DNA of 64,000 nucleotides from an uncultured Verrucomicrobiales bacterium (GCA_905478925.1 CAJQKQ010000015.1:18098-82097); one strand, 5' to 3'. Positions 1-11,041 are shown, counted from the first letter of the stretch. Numbers and translations: made by a program. Notes: generated by a model from the sequence alone, not told the origin.

Positions 1-393
1 CACACGCTGTTCATGCACGGCGATGACGGCAACCCAGGAGTGGCCTTTCCCGGTTGTCAGCCCGTCGAAGGCATCCTCATCCATGCAGACGAGTTCCTGC
101 TGGAGGAAAACAACGGAAGGCTTGCCGTCCGCGGTGGCTTTTTTCCGGAAAGTGGGGCGACCACTACCCGCCTCCGCCCTGCCTTCGTCTTGTTTCACGA
201 AAACCATGTCCGGGTGTGCTGACGCCTGGTTCTTCCATGAGACGACACGATCTCCGTCTTCTAGGATGACGCCCTTCGAGGCATCGAGATCGAGAACCAG
301 TCCTTGCGCAGGCAGGGCTGATTTTTCCTCACCCAATGCGATGGGTGGAGACAGAAGAGCCAATTGGCAGATGACGATGGCGACAGCTTTCAA
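1..393 (-). CDS. N-terminal part of a secreted protein (LamG/concanavalin-like guess), truncated by window edge
   Basis: Read directly on minus strand with TTG start at 393: (M)KAVAIVICQLALLSPPIALGEEKSALPAQGLVLDLDASKGVILEDGDRVVSWKNQAS...; signal-peptide-like start; open to window edge; not in ORF track. Confidence 0.6.
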   Translation of the reverse strand, partial: MKAVAIVICQLALLSPPIALGEEKSALPAQGLVLDLDASKGVILEDGDRVVSWKNQASAHPDMVFVKQDEGRAEAGSGRPTFRKKATADGKPSVVFLQQELVCMDEDAFDGLTTGKGHSWVAVIAVHEQRV

Positions 394-400
394 GGTGCCA

Positions 401-1912
401 TCACATCAGCTGGGCACCGGCCTCGGCAAGCTCAGAACGCTCGCCGCGGTTGAGCGCGACATGGGCGCTGAATGGCTGACCTTTGAGGCGGTTGCGGGTG
501 TATACGAGGCCGTTGCTGCGACTGTCCACGTAGGGGTTGTCGATCTGCGCCGGATCGCCGACGAGGACGAGCTTCGAGTCCCGTGACATCCGGGTGACGA
601 TGGTTTTCGCCTCCTGCGGAGTGAGCTGCTGCGCCTCGTCGAGGATGAAAAAGCGGTTCGGAATCGAGCGGCCGCGGATGTAGCAGAGCGCCTCGATCTC
701 GAGGACTCCCTGCTCCATGAGCGTCTCGTAAGGTTTTTTCGGCGGGGCGCCTCCTGCGTTCGGCTTGGCCTGCTTGCGCTTCGGGCCGAGCGGGACGTTC
801 GGGCGCATCAGAAGATCGAGCGCGTCATGGATGGGCTGCAACCACGGTCGCATTTTTTCGTCGAGTGAACCGGGAAGAAAACCGAGCTGGTCGCCCATCG
901 AGACGACCGGGCGGCTGACGGTGATGCCAGTGTATTTCCGGTTAAACATCTCGTGCAGGCCGGCGGCCACTGCGACAAGCGTTTTACCCGTCCCGGCGTG
1001 GCCGTAGCAAGTGACGAGCGAAATATCGGGATTGAGCAGGGCGTCGATCAGGCAGCGCTGCCCGAGATTGAGCGGCTTGAGCACCTGCCCGTCGGGGATT
1101 TTCAGAACCTCCGGGATGTTCAGGCGGACGAACTTGCCGCCGAACTGGAGACGAGCGGGAATCGTCTGCTTCTCGCCGCATGCGAGCAGGACGTATTCGT
1201 TGATGGCAACGCCTTGGAATCGCTCGGACTCAAGCTCGATCTCGCCGCTGCTGGCGAAACGGTGGAGCTCCGCGGTGTCCACCTCAACGCGGCGGACATC
1301 GTAATTCGAGACCTCATGGGCATCGACCTTGTCATTGAGATAGTCCTGGCACTCGATGCTGACGGCGCGAGCCTTGAGCTGCAGATTGATATCCTTGGTG
1401 ACGAGGGCGACCTGGCCGACCGGGTTGAACTGCTTGAGCAGGAAGCAGGCGGCGAGGATTCGGTGATCGACGCGGTCGCGATCCGGGAAAACGCGGTAGA
1501 ACTGCTCGAGCTGTTCCGAGTTGTCAGCGCAGGCGGATGGATCGTAGATCACCAGGCGGATGGTGCCGCCACCCTCGGTGGGCACGCCGCTAGTTACTAG
1601 GGATGACGTATCAAAGATGTCGGTGAGCCTGCGGTGCACGCGGCGGGCGTTGGCTCCGCGCTCAGACTGCTCGCCCTTGAATTTATCCAACTCCGCGAGG
1701 ACATCGACGAGTATGCAGATGTGGTTTTCCTTGAAACGCTCGAGGCAGGCGGGATCATGCAGCAGGACATTCGTATCGAGTACGTAGTTCTTGCCCTTTT
1801 CCGAAGGTGCCTTGAGGCCGAATTCCTCGATCGCCTTGCTGGCGGCGGAGGAGCGACGGGTTTTCTTGGGGGCTGCGACGGAAGGCGATTCTTCGAATAG
1901 GGCAGGTTGCAT
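401..1912 (-). CDS. phoH: PhoH family protein (PIN domain + PhoH ATPase)
   Basis: NYVLDTNVLLHDP PIN start, GHAGTGKT Walker A, FFILDEAQ; internal Met (MQPALFEESP) preferred over ORF start at 2056. Confidence 0.9.
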   Translation of the reverse strand: MQPALFEESPSVAAPKKTRRSSAASKAIEEFGLKAPSEKGKNYVLDTNVLLHDPACLERFKENHICILVDVLAELDKFKGEQSERGANARRVHRRLTDIFDTSSLVTSGVPTEGGGTIRLVIYDPSACADNSEQLEQFYRVFPDRDRVDHRILAACFLLKQFNPVGQVALVTKDINLQLKARAVSIECQDYLNDKVDAHEVSNYDVRRVEVDTAELHRFASSGEIELESERFQGVAINEYVLLACGEKQTIPARLQFGGKFVRLNIPEVLKIPDGQVLKPLNLGQRCLIDALLNPDISLVTCYGHAGTGKTLVAVAAGLHEMFNRKYTGITVSRPVVSMGDQLGFLPGSLDEKMRPWLQPIHDALDLLMRPNVPLGPKRKQAKPNAGGAPPKKPYETLMEQGVLEIEALCYIRGRSIPNRFFILDEAQQLTPQEAKTIVTRMSRDSKLVLVGDPAQIDNPYVDSRSNGLVYTRNRLKGQPFSAHVALNRGERSELAEAGAQLM

Positions 1913-2117
1913 GGACACGATATCGGGGTTGACGGGTGATGGCGGCGTGAAAAACGGAGGAGGTGCGCGAAACGGGGCGCACCAGAGTGCCGGGGGGGCA
2001 GCTAGACGGGCCGGAAAGGACCCTTGCTGGGCCACCAAAGGGTGGCCGGGTGACATCTCTTTTTATCAAGATGTATAAACTATCTGTTTTTTACGGCGTG
2101 ATGACAACCGCTAAATC

Positions 2118-2151
2118 AACGCTGCCCGCTTTTTGCATTGCGGGCAGCGCT
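2118..2151 (-). terminator. Hairpin downstream of histone-like gene
   Basis: Perfect 10-bp stem CGCTGCCCGC / GCGGGCAGCG (2120-2129 / 2140-2149); no clear U-tract. Confidence 0.45.
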
Positions 2152-2168
2152 TGGGAAACGGACTGCGA

Positions 2169-2450
2169 TCAGCCCTTGAGCGAGCGCTCGGCCTCAAGCC
2201 AGTCGCTGTTGTGGTCACCGGGAAGGCCTAGTTCCATGCGGCGGCGGTAGTTGTGGTAAGCGGCCTTGGCGACGGCATCGAGAGCCAGGGCGGCTTTCTT
2301 CGCAGCGGGCTTTCTGGCCGCCTTTTTGGCAGGATTCTTTTTCGCGGTGGCCTTGGCCGGTGCTTTCTTAGCCGCTGCCTTTTTCGCAGGGGCGGACTTC
2401 ACGGCGGACTTTTTGGCCGCCACCTTCTTGGTAGATTTCTTTGCAGACAT
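2169..2450 (-). CDS. Histone H1-like Lys/Ala-rich protein with C-terminal DUF2934-like segment
   Basis: MSAKKSTKKVAAKKSAVKSAPAKKAAAKKAPAKATAKKNPAKKAARKPAAKKAAL... followed by AKAAYHNYRRRMELGLPGDHNSDWLEAERSL. Confidence 0.75.
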   Translation of the reverse strand: MSAKKSTKKVAAKKSAVKSAPAKKAAAKKAPAKATAKKNPAKKAARKPAAKKAALALDAVAKAAYHNYRRRMELGLPGDHNSDWLEAERSLKG

Positions 2451-2562
2451 GATTTTCGGAAATGCGTTCGGGACAAGACACCTTAGCAGGTTCGGTGCCG
2501 GGCTTCGCATAAGTGGGGTTTTCCGGCATTGCCAGTCCGAATCCTTGGCTTATCATACCCGC

Positions 2563-3791
2563 ATGGAGCAGGACTATCGCTGGAGCGACATGCGCGACAC
2601 CGGCGGCTACCGTCTCCCCGGCCCGGAGCATCTCGGTCGCTGGGCGACAGTGGCCATGCTGGTATCTATCCTGCTGCATGTACTGGTGTTTTTCGCTCTC
2701 GACCATGTGAGGATCGCGCTCGGAATTTCCCAGCCGGAGGAGCTTTCCACCGCCCCCATCAATGTCCGCCAAATGGAGGTCAAACCCTATGAGCCGCAGC
2801 AGGCGCTGCCGCCCGAGGAAACAGTCACCCCGCCGTCGGAATCCGCCTCCCTGCTGGAGGAGATCGATCTCCTGGATCTGCTCCCGGAGGACGTGGAAAT
2901 CGACATCGCGCCCAGCATCACGGATCCGGAATACGCCCTGAAAATGTCCAACCCGCTCGCTGAGGGCGAACTGGACGCGCCGGACACGAAGGTTTCCTCA
3001 AATTTCGACATCAGTGCGGATCTGCCCGAGTTTGGTCGCATGGAGGAGGAGCTGAAACCGGCTGCCGTCGGCCAGATCACGGTCGATCCCGGTGCGGTCG
3101 TGGTTGACGACGGCCAGCTCAACGCATTCACCGATGAGCTAATCAAGAAGGGCAACAACGGCCTCGTGGACAACGGCAAGCTCGATGGCATCGAGTCGCT
3201 CGACCAGCTCTTGGATCTTCCCGCTAACCTCCTGCTTTCCAAGAAAACCCTCCTGCCCAGCGACCTAATCTTCGAGTTCAACCGCGCGGAACTCCGAGAA
3301 AGCGCGAAGGTCGGCCTGATGAAACTCGGCCTGCTCATCGACCGCAATCCGAACCTCTACTGCTGGATCGAAGGCCACACCGACCTCATCGGCGGAGACG
3401 AACCCAACTTCCTGCTCTCTAGACAGCGGGCGGACGCGGTGAAATCATATCTCGTCGAGTCCATGCGCATGGATCCGGAGCGAATCATCACCAGGGGCTT
3501 CGGGAAAACCCAGCCGCTCGTCTCCGGAGGTGACGCCGATGCCCAGACGCCCAACCGCCGCGTCGAGATCCGCATGCGCAAGACCCCGCCACCCGACGAG
3601 CCGATCAGGGTCACGCCCAAGGCGAAGCCGGTCACGCCGCCAGCGCCCCCGAAGGCGATCCTTGTGAAACCGAATGTCCCGCCGCCGCCGACACCGCCAA
3701 AGGCGATCGTCGGGCCGGATCAGCCCGAAATCCTCAAGGCCCAGCCGGTCGAGGAATTTCGCCCCGCGCCCCGCGCCCTACCCGTCGAGCC

Positions 3792-3795
<4 letters not shown>
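2563..3795 (+). CDS. OmpA family protein, N-terminal TM segment, proline-rich tail
   Basis: C-terminal FEFNRAELRESAKVGLMKLGLLIDRNPNLYCWIEGHTDLIGGDEPNFLLSRQRADAVKSYLVE...TRGFGKTQPLV; start chosen at MEQDYRWSDM. Confidence 0.85.
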
Positions 3796-4874
<1,079 letters not shown>

Positions 4875-4883
4875 GCACCAGCC

Positions 4884-4986
4884 ATGGAGCGCGGCTTCGC
4901 AAGCCGCTTGGGTTGACTGGTTTTGTTCTGAGGCGCTCTCCCGTGAATCATCGCCAAGGAAGCGGCTTGCAAAGCCGCGCTCCATA
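4884..4986. repeat. REP-like hairpin pair, family D (GGAGCGCGGCTT...AAGCCGC)
   Basis: ATGGAGCGCGGCTTCGCAAGCCGCTT ... AAGCGGCTTGCAAAGCCGCGCTCCATAT. Confidence 0.8.
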
Positions 4987-4989
4987 TCG

Positions 4990-5444
4990 GCTACGCCGCG
5001 TCCCACTTTGAATCCCGCCCCGGAAAGCTGCGGATTCCGGTAGCTGAAACCACCCGCTTCACCATTGAAAGCATAGCGGTTCATTGGGGAAGATTTGGCG
5101 ACCGCTTCAAGGGCATACCCAAGGAGGGTGGTGGCGGGAAAACGGCTTCCTGGCCGGGCGAATACGTGACTTCCTACAGGCTCGAATACAGGCAGGAGGG
5201 CTCTGGTGAATAGCTTCCCCTGCATGCATGGAAAGGACGCCCGGTGGATGAGAAAGCGGAAGGCGTGGAGGTTCAGCGGCTTCCCACGGATCAGCCCGGT
5301 TGCAGCTCAGAAGTCATCACCACAATCGTCACCCCCGATATTCAGAATATCGCCGAGGTGCGGATCCGCGCCAATGGCAGCCACTGGATCGGACTGTATG
5401 AATTGGAGGTCTTCGGAAGACCCTCACGATCCCCCGCTCCCTAG
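4990..5444 (+). pseudogene. Remnant with F5/8 type C (discoidin-like) C-terminus, interrupted by in-frame TAG
   Basis: HIGYAASHFESRPGKLRIPVAETTRFTIESIAVHWGRF...YRLEYRQEGSGE*LPLHAWKGRPVDEKAEGVEVQRLPTDQPG...IAEVRIRANGSHWIGLYELEVFG; single frame, TAG at 5211. Confidence 0.6.
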
Positions 5445-5773
5445 AACGGCTTGTAGATCCCGAGGTAGGCGGCACCCACCGCAGCCACGAGGCAGAGCGT
5501 GAGCACAATCACCGGGTGCAGGATCTTTTTCTTCGAAAGGACAGGAGCCGCGCCGATGAAAAGCCAGATGCCGAGTTTCGCCATCCACCAGTATTGATCC
5601 ATCGGCGGTTTCTTGAGCATCGCGAAGCCGATGAGCAGGATGAAGATCAGCGAGATGCCGTGCAGCGCGGATGCCGCCTTTTTCTGGGAGCCTCCGAGCA
5701 TGGTGGCACCGAGCGAGGCGAAGAGGGCGAAGACACCGGCGAGGTGGAGCGTTTTTAACAAAAGTGGATCCAT
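5441..5773 (-). CDS. Small membrane protein, hypothetical
   Basis: 110 aa, about 4 hydrophobic segments: MDPLLLKTLHLAGVFALFASLGATMLGG... Confidence 0.65.
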   Translation of the reverse strand: MDPLLLKTLHLAGVFALFASLGATMLGGSQKKAASALHGISLIFILLIGFAMLKKPPMDQYWWMAKLGIWLFIGAAPVLSKKKILHPVIVLTLCLVAAVGAAYLGIYKPF

Positions 5774-5862
5774 ATCTGGCGCGGAGCTTCGGCGGCGCGG
5801 GGCGCGAAATCAAGAGAAACCTAGAAAGTTACGGGGCGGAGGCCACGTAAGAACTTGTGTCA

Positions 5863-6102
5863 ATGAAACGCAAACTCGCATGGATCGGAGCTATTCTGGC
5901 CGGATTGTACCTGCTCACCGCCGGACCGATTCCGGATCCGATCCCGTTCATCGACGAGGGAGTCGCCCTCGCGGTTCTACTGAAATGCACCATGTTCCTT
6001 GGCTACGATCTGAGGAAATGGTTGCCCTTTTTCGGGAAATCCGCCAAATCCAAGCCCACCTGTAACAACGGGGGGATCAAGGACGTTACCATAGACGTCT
6101 GA
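5863..6102 (+). CDS. Small membrane protein, DUF1232-like motif (PDPIPFIDE)
   Basis: MKRKLAWIGAILAGLYLLTAGPIPDPIPFIDEGVALAVLLKCTMFLGYDLRKW. Confidence 0.5.
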   Translation: MKRKLAWIGAILAGLYLLTAGPIPDPIPFIDEGVALAVLLKCTMFLGYDLRKWLPFFGKSAKSKPTCNNGGIKDVTIDV

Positions 6103-6141
6103 TCCGCATCCCCCGCCCACCTTCCATCACATCCATAAGAA

Positions 6142-7671
6142 ATGAGCACCGAAATCGACCTCGACGAACACCCAGCAAAGACCAAGCGTCCCTATTTCCT
6201 GACATTTGTCGGCCTGCTTACCATCGCCGGACTCATCTCCTTGCCCTTCGTTGCAGGCGAGCCGGACGGTGATAAAATGCCCGATATCGTCCGTTTCCTC
6301 GGCCATTTCCATCCCTTCATCCTGCACCTTCCGATCGGTATTTTCGTCCTGATCCTCTGCCAGGAATTTGTCGCGCTGTTCTCCCGCCACAAACCATACC
6401 GGAGCATCCTGCCCGCGTTTCTCGGCGCCGCCAGCGCGGTCACGGCAATGCTTACGGGCTTCCTGCTCTACCAGGGCGGCGGCTTCGAGGGCAGCGAACT
6501 CGTGGAGGATCATCTCTGGGGCGGGCTGGCCTTCGCCTGTGCCGCCGTGCTGACTTTCATCGTCAAGATATGGAGCGCCGCACCGGGCTCGTCACAAGCG
6601 CTGTACCGCATCCTCGTCCTCGCCAGCGTCGGCGTGATGACCTACGCCAGCCACGACGGCGCATCGATCACCCACGGCAAGGACTACCTCACCGAATACG
6701 CCCCCGATTCGATCCGCAAACTGCTCGGCCTGGAGCCCAAGGAAAAAACGGAGGAAATCCCGGTCAAGCCGCTTGAGGAACAGATTGTGTATGCGGACAT
6801 CGTCCAGCCCATCCTGAACAAGCGCTGTGTGCAGTGCCACAAAGAAGGAAAATCCAAGGGCAAGTTCCGCATGGATTCCTATGAAATGCTCGTCAAGGGC
6901 GGCAAGGAAGGTGACGGCATCGAGCCGGGCAACGCCGAGGACAGCAACATCGTCTACCGTACCGAGCTTGACGAGGATGACGAGGAGCACATGCCGCCGG
7001 AAGGCAAGAAGGACATCGAGGATCACGAGCTTGCGATCATCAAGTGGTGGATCAGCGAAGGCGCGGATCCCGAGAAAACCGTCGCCGATCTCGACCTTCC
7101 CGACGAGATCCGCGAAGCGATCGGCAAGCTCGATCGCTCCATCTCCAAGGGCGGCGATGCCGGTACCGGCGACAAGCCCAAGGCCAACACGCCCTCTGAC
7201 GAACTGCGAGCCAAGGTCGCGGAGCTTTCCAAGGATTTCCCCGGCGGGCTGACCTTCGAGTCCCAGTCCACCTCCAACCTCACCTTCACCGGTGTCTCCC
7301 TGCGGAAAAACCTCACCGACGATCTTTTCGCAAAACTCGGCTCCGTGATCCCGAAGATGGTCACTGTCGATCTCTCGGCCTCATCGGTCACTGACGCGTC
7401 CGTCGCGCTGCTTGCCTCGGCCACGGATCTGCGGATGATTCGCCTTTCGGAAACCGGAATCACAGACGCAGCCATCGACACCCTCGTGAAGCTTCAGAAA
7501 CTCGAATCAGTCAACTTCTACGGCACCAAGGTCACCGACGAAGGCGTGAAAAAACTATCCGCCCTTCCCAACCTCAAGCGCCTCTATCTGTGGCAGACGG
7601 ATGTCACTCCCGCCGCCATCGAGGAGCTCCAGAAAGCGCTGCCGGAAGTGGAGATCGTGACCGGCATCTGA
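6142..7671 (+). CDS. Planctomycete-type cytochrome c domain membrane protein with C-terminal LRR-like repeats
   Basis: IVQPILNKRCVQCHKEGKSKGKFRMDSYEMLVKGG (CxxCH) after TM-rich N-terminus; C-terminal repeats LSASSVTDASVALLASATDLRMIRLSETGITDAAIDTL. Confidence 0.8.
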   Translation: MSTEIDLDEHPAKTKRPYFLTFVGLLTIAGLISLPFVAGEPDGDKMPDIVRFLGHFHPFILHLPIGIFVLILCQEFVALFSRHKPYRSILPAFLGAASAVTAMLTGFLLYQGGGFEGSELVEDHLWGGLAFACAAVLTFIVKIWSAAPGSSQALYRILVLASVGVMTYASHDGASITHGKDYLTEYAPDSIRKLLGLEPKEKTEEIPVKPLEEQIVYADIVQPILNKRCVQCHKEGKSKGKFRMDSYEMLVKGGKEGDGIEPGNAEDSNIVYRTELDEDDEEHMPPEGKKDIEDHELAIIKWWISEGADPEKTVADLDLPDEIREAIGKLDRSISKGGDAGTGDKPKANTPSDELRAKVAELSKDFPGGLTFESQSTSNLTFTGVSLRKNLTDDLFAKLGSVIPKMVTVDLSASSVTDASVALLASATDLRMIRLSETGITDAAIDTLVKLQKLESVNFYGTKVTDEGVKKLSALPNLKRLYLWQTDVTPAAIEELQKALPEVEIVTGI

Positions 7672-7691
7672 TCCGGGCTTTTGCTCAGGGA

Positions 7692-7796
7692 GACATCGGT
7701 GGGATTTCCAAAGAAATCTAAGGGTACACGGCTCTTAACCCGAAGTTTGATGCGGAAGCCGAGCGGAAAGCCATTGAGAAGGCTTTGGCGAAGTAA
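7692..7796 (+). pseudogene. Possible C-terminal gene fragment with in-frame TAA
   Basis: DIGGISKEI*GYTALNPKFDAEAERKAIEKALAK*; coding-like but orphaned. Confidence 0.35.
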
Positions 7797-7808
7797 GCCG
7801 GAAAGGAA

Positions 7809-8609
7809 CTACTTCTCCAGCTCCGTAAATTTCTCCGCGCCTTTAATTTCCAACCTCGTCCACGGCGCTTCCGGGGTGATGTCCGCAAGCTTCAGGGCGG
7901 CCGGTGAAATACCGGCGGCTTCCGAATTGTGAAGGGCGGCGACCACCGCTGCCGGATCGAGGCGGTTGAGCGGCTGGGAAACGTAGCCCGCGCCGATATC
8001 GACGCCGTCGCTGCTACGCGCCTCGAAGTGGAGGTGAGCCGGATAATGGCCACCTGCGGTGCCGACGGTGCCGATCACCTCACCGCGCGCGACGAGGGAG
8101 TCGAGGGTGCTTTTGATATCGAGGAGGTGAGCATACATCGTGTGGACCGGTTTCCCCTCCGGATCGCGGTGGGCGAGGACGACAATGTTCCCCCAGCCCG
8201 GCGAGGGCTCGCCGGCATACACAACCAGGCCGTTGCCTGCGGCGAAAACGGGATCGCCGAGATCCGTGTTCATGCCGCCGATGCCGTTCAGATCGTCGCC
8301 CGTGTGATGGCCGCCGCGGCGGTCATTCATTTCCCAGAATTTCTGGGCGTTGTAGGTGAGCGCGCCGTTTTCTGAACCCATCGGCGTGTCCATTTTCGTA
8401 ACGCTCGGGATCTGGTTCGCCTGCCAGGCGGAGAGAAAATGGAAACGCATGTCAGGGTTGCCGTTCTCCGGCATTTCGAAGGGCGTATCCCAATCCTGGA
8501 AGCCGACAAGCTTGACCTCGGCCACCCCCGTCTGCGAGCTACGCCACACCGCGTAGCCGACAAGTCCGGCGGCGATCACTAGGGTCAGGAGCAGGCGGGC
8601 GGATTTCAT
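7809..8609 (-). CDS. M23 family metallopeptidase
   Basis: MKSARLLLTLVIAAGLVGYAVW signal/TM; RRGGHHTGDDLNG..., TVGTAGGHYPAHLHFEARSS (HxH). Confidence 0.85.
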   Translation of the reverse strand: MKSARLLLTLVIAAGLVGYAVWRSSQTGVAEVKLVGFQDWDTPFEMPENGNPDMRFHFLSAWQANQIPSVTKMDTPMGSENGALTYNAQKFWEMNDRRGGHHTGDDLNGIGGMNTDLGDPVFAAGNGLVVYAGEPSPGWGNIVVLAHRDPEGKPVHTMYAHLLDIKSTLDSLVARGEVIGTVGTAGGHYPAHLHFEARSSDGVDIGAGYVSQPLNRLDPAAVVAALHNSEAAGISPAALKLADITPEAPWTRLEIKGAEKFTELEK

Positions 8610-8736
8610 TCCCTGATTACGGGGGGAAACGGGGGTTTGTTCAATGACGGAGATGGATCGGGTTTTGTTCCCGTGACAGGATTCATCAAACAAACGGCGT
8701 ATCCCTCCCGCTGTGGACAAATATGCACCAACCTAA

Positions 8737-8919
8737 ATGAAACCTCTATTCGTCGCAGCCTCCCTGATGGCTCTTGCCACAGTGTCCTCTGCCGAGGAAA
8801 TAACCGCTCCGGATGTGCCGCTCAATGTGGTCGGGGTTTTTCCCCATGGAACTTTCTCCGAAGCTGGCAGTGAGGGCGACTACACATTCAAGGGCGACAC
8901 TGCCGTTGACCTCAAGTGA
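8737..8919 (+). CDS. Small secreted protein, hypothetical
   Basis: [60 protein letters not shown]; signal peptide. Confidence 0.45.
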   Translation: MKPLFVAASLMALATVSSAEEITAPDVPLNVVGVFPHGTFSEAGSEGDYTFKGDTAVDLK

Positions 8920-8945
8920 CGGGGACGGATAGGTTGAGTTTCACC

Positions 8946-9299
8946 ATGGATGCAGAACTGGAAAAAAGCGTAGCGGCACTCAGGCTCGAAAAGGTTGAGC
9001 GGCACATCTTCCTCTGCGCCCAGCCAACCGAAGCGAAATGCTGCGAACCCGCCGCCGGCGCGGCCTCATGGGATTTCCTAAAACGCCGGCTCAAGCAACT
9101 CGGCCTCTCCGGCAGTGGGGAAAAGGTGGCTCTCCGCACCAAGGCGGACTGCCTCCGCGTCTGCATGCGCGGGCCCGTAGCGGTCGTGTATCCCGAAGGT
9201 GTCTGGTACCACTCCTGCACACCGGAGGTGCTGGAGCGAATCATCCAGGAACATCTCATCGGCGGGCAGATCGTCGATGAATTTTGCCTGAATGAGTGA
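8946..9299 (+). CDS. (2Fe-2S) thioredoxin-like ferredoxin domain protein
   Basis: [16 protein letters not shown]...[43 protein letters not shown]. Confidence 0.85.
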   Translation: MDAELEKSVAALRLEKVERHIFLCAQPTEAKCCEPAAGAASWDFLKRRLKQLGLSGSGEKVALRTKADCLRVCMRGPVAVVYPEGVWYHSCTPEVLERIIQEHLIGGQIVDEFCLNE

Positions 9300-9340
9300 T
9301 TGGAGGGGCGAACGCTGGTTCGCCCCTCCTCATAAAATGT

Positions 9341-10363
9341 TCACTCCGCCACCAGCTCCCGCACCAGCGCCGGACCCTGGTAAACGAAGGCGGTATAGAT
9401 CTGAACCAGATCCGCTCCGGCCTTGAATTTTGCTTCCGCATCCGCTTTTGAGGAAATTCCACCCACCCCGATGATAGGGATTTTTCCCGAGAACTCGGAG
9501 GCGAAGGCCGAGAGCACCACATTGGATTTTTCGAAAACCGGTTTCCCGGAAAGTCCGCCCGCTTCGTTCGCCCAGGGATGATCTTTCACCGCCTCGCGAT
9601 CTAGTGTGGTGTTGGTCGCGATCAGGCCGTCGAGCCCGCCGTCGAGGAAAGCTTTTGCGAGATCCGTCACCTGCTGCGGCTCCAGATCCGGGGCGACTTT
9701 GAACAGAATCGGCACATGCTTGCCGTGTTTTGCCACGAGTTTTTCCTGGGAAGTCTTCAACAATTCCAGCAACCGCGCCGTGGCATCCGCCGCCTGCAGA
9801 TCACGCAGTCCCGGGGTGTTCGGAGAGGAAAGATTCACCGCGATGTAATCCGCCACCGGGTAGGCTTTTTCCAGGCAGGCGAGGTAGTCGTCCGCCGCAT
9901 TTTCGTTTGGCGTGTCCTTGTTCTTGCCGATGTTGAAACCGATCGGGCCGGTGAAGGATTTGTGGGCGCGGACGTTTTCCACCCCCGCATCGATCCCGGG
10001 ATTATTAAAACCCATGCGGTTGATGATCGCCTCGTGCGGGATCAGTCGGAACAGGCGCGGCTTCGGGTTCCCCGCCTGTGGCCGCGGGGTGATCGTGCCG
10101 ATCTCCACAAACCCGAATCCCAGCCGCCCGAGGGCGTCGATCGTATTGCCCTCCTTGTCCAAGCCCGCCGCGAGGCCGATCCGGTTGGGGAATTTCAGAC
10201 CCATCAACTCGATGGGCTCGCTCTCCGGAAACGGCTTGGAAAGCAATTCCAGCAGCCCGGTCTTCTCAGCAAATCTCAGCCCGGCCATGCTCGCATGATG
10301 CGCCACCTCTGCATCGAGGGAGAACAGGATTTTGCGGGCGAGTGGGTAGGCGGCGTCGATCAC
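9341..10363 (-). CDS. pyrD: Dihydroorotate dehydrogenase (quinone)
   Basis: FPNRIGLAAGLDKEGNTIDALGRLGFGFVEIGTITPRPQ, VNLSSPNTPGLRDLQ, GADLVQIYTAFVYQGPALV. Confidence 0.93.
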   Translation of the reverse strand: MIDAAYPLARKILFSLDAEVAHHASMAGLRFAEKTGLLELLSKPFPESEPIELMGLKFPNRIGLAAGLDKEGNTIDALGRLGFGFVEIGTITPRPQAGNPKPRLFRLIPHEAIINRMGFNNPGIDAGVENVRAHKSFTGPIGFNIGKNKDTPNENAADDYLACLEKAYPVADYIAVNLSSPNTPGLRDLQAADATARLLELLKTSQEKLVAKHGKHVPILFKVAPDLEPQQVTDLAKAFLDGGLDGLIATNTTLDREAVKDHPWANEAGGLSGKPVFEKSNVVLSAFASEFSGKIPIIGVGGISSKADAEAKFKAGADLVQIYTAFVYQGPALVRELVAE

Positions 10364-10413
10364 GTGGCGATGCTGGCCGCTGCGTGAAAATTTTCAATGC
10401 AAACGGGGAAAGG

Positions 10414-10530
10414 ATCGCGCAAAGCCGCGAAGGAAGAGGATTTTATAAGGAACGAAGGAATCATTGAGGCCATCTTCTTTTCCTGCCTCCTTCATTCCAG
10501 CCTTTGCGCCTCGGCGGCTTTGCGCGCGAT
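10414..10530. repeat. Intergenic inverted repeat (GCGCAAAGCCGC type)
   Basis: ATCGCGCAAAGCCGCGAAGG at 10414 and CCTTTGCGCCTCGGCGGCTTTGCGCGCGAT at 10501. Confidence 0.65.
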
Positions 10531-10547
10531 ATTTCTGGAATGCCAGG

Positions 10548-10910
10548 TCAAGGGTGCCCTTTGTCGTATTCCTTGAGTCTTGTGTAAAAGTAAGGCCGGG
10601 TGTCGACGACCGCCCCATCGGCTTTGCGAATCTGGTAGGGCTTGCCGGAGAAAGAGGATTTCGAGGCGAGGCCGTCGATGAATTGCTCGGCGGTTTTGAC
10701 GCGCCTCCCGGCCTTGCCGAGCTTCATACGCAAGTGGCTACCAGCCGCCTTGGTGTCGTATTCGGTGCCGTTGCGGATGAAGACCGCGCCTTTGAGCGAC
10801 TCGACGTTGCTGATGAGATGCTCAATGCGGGCATCCTGTTTCGCATCACGAGCGTGGGCCGCGATCGGGATCAGGCAAAGCAGCAGGGCGAGGATCATAC
10901 GGATTTTCAT
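10548..10910 (-). CDS. DUF5329 family protein
   Basis: MKIRMILALLLCLIPIAAHA signal; ARIEHLISNVESLKGAVFIRNGTEYDTKAAGSHLRMKLGKAGRRVKTAEQFIDGLASKSSFSGKPYQIR. Confidence 0.7.
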   Translation of the reverse strand: MKIRMILALLLCLIPIAAHARDAKQDARIEHLISNVESLKGAVFIRNGTEYDTKAAGSHLRMKLGKAGRRVKTAEQFIDGLASKSSFSGKPYQIRKADGAVVDTRPYFYTRLKEYDKGHP

Positions 10911-11041
10911 GGGAAGAGGATATGGACGAACAACGATTCCACAAATGAAATCCTGGGTTCGCAGGAGCACGGCGAATATTTCTCGGGCTCCGTGGCGGTT
11001 GTCGTCGCGATTTAGAAATCGCTGTTCCTTTCCTGCAGGAA

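Noticed and set aside
23-586. 187-aa plus-strand ORF at the left edge
   Set aside because: Overlaps phoH and the secreted-protein frame on minus; no recognisable motif.
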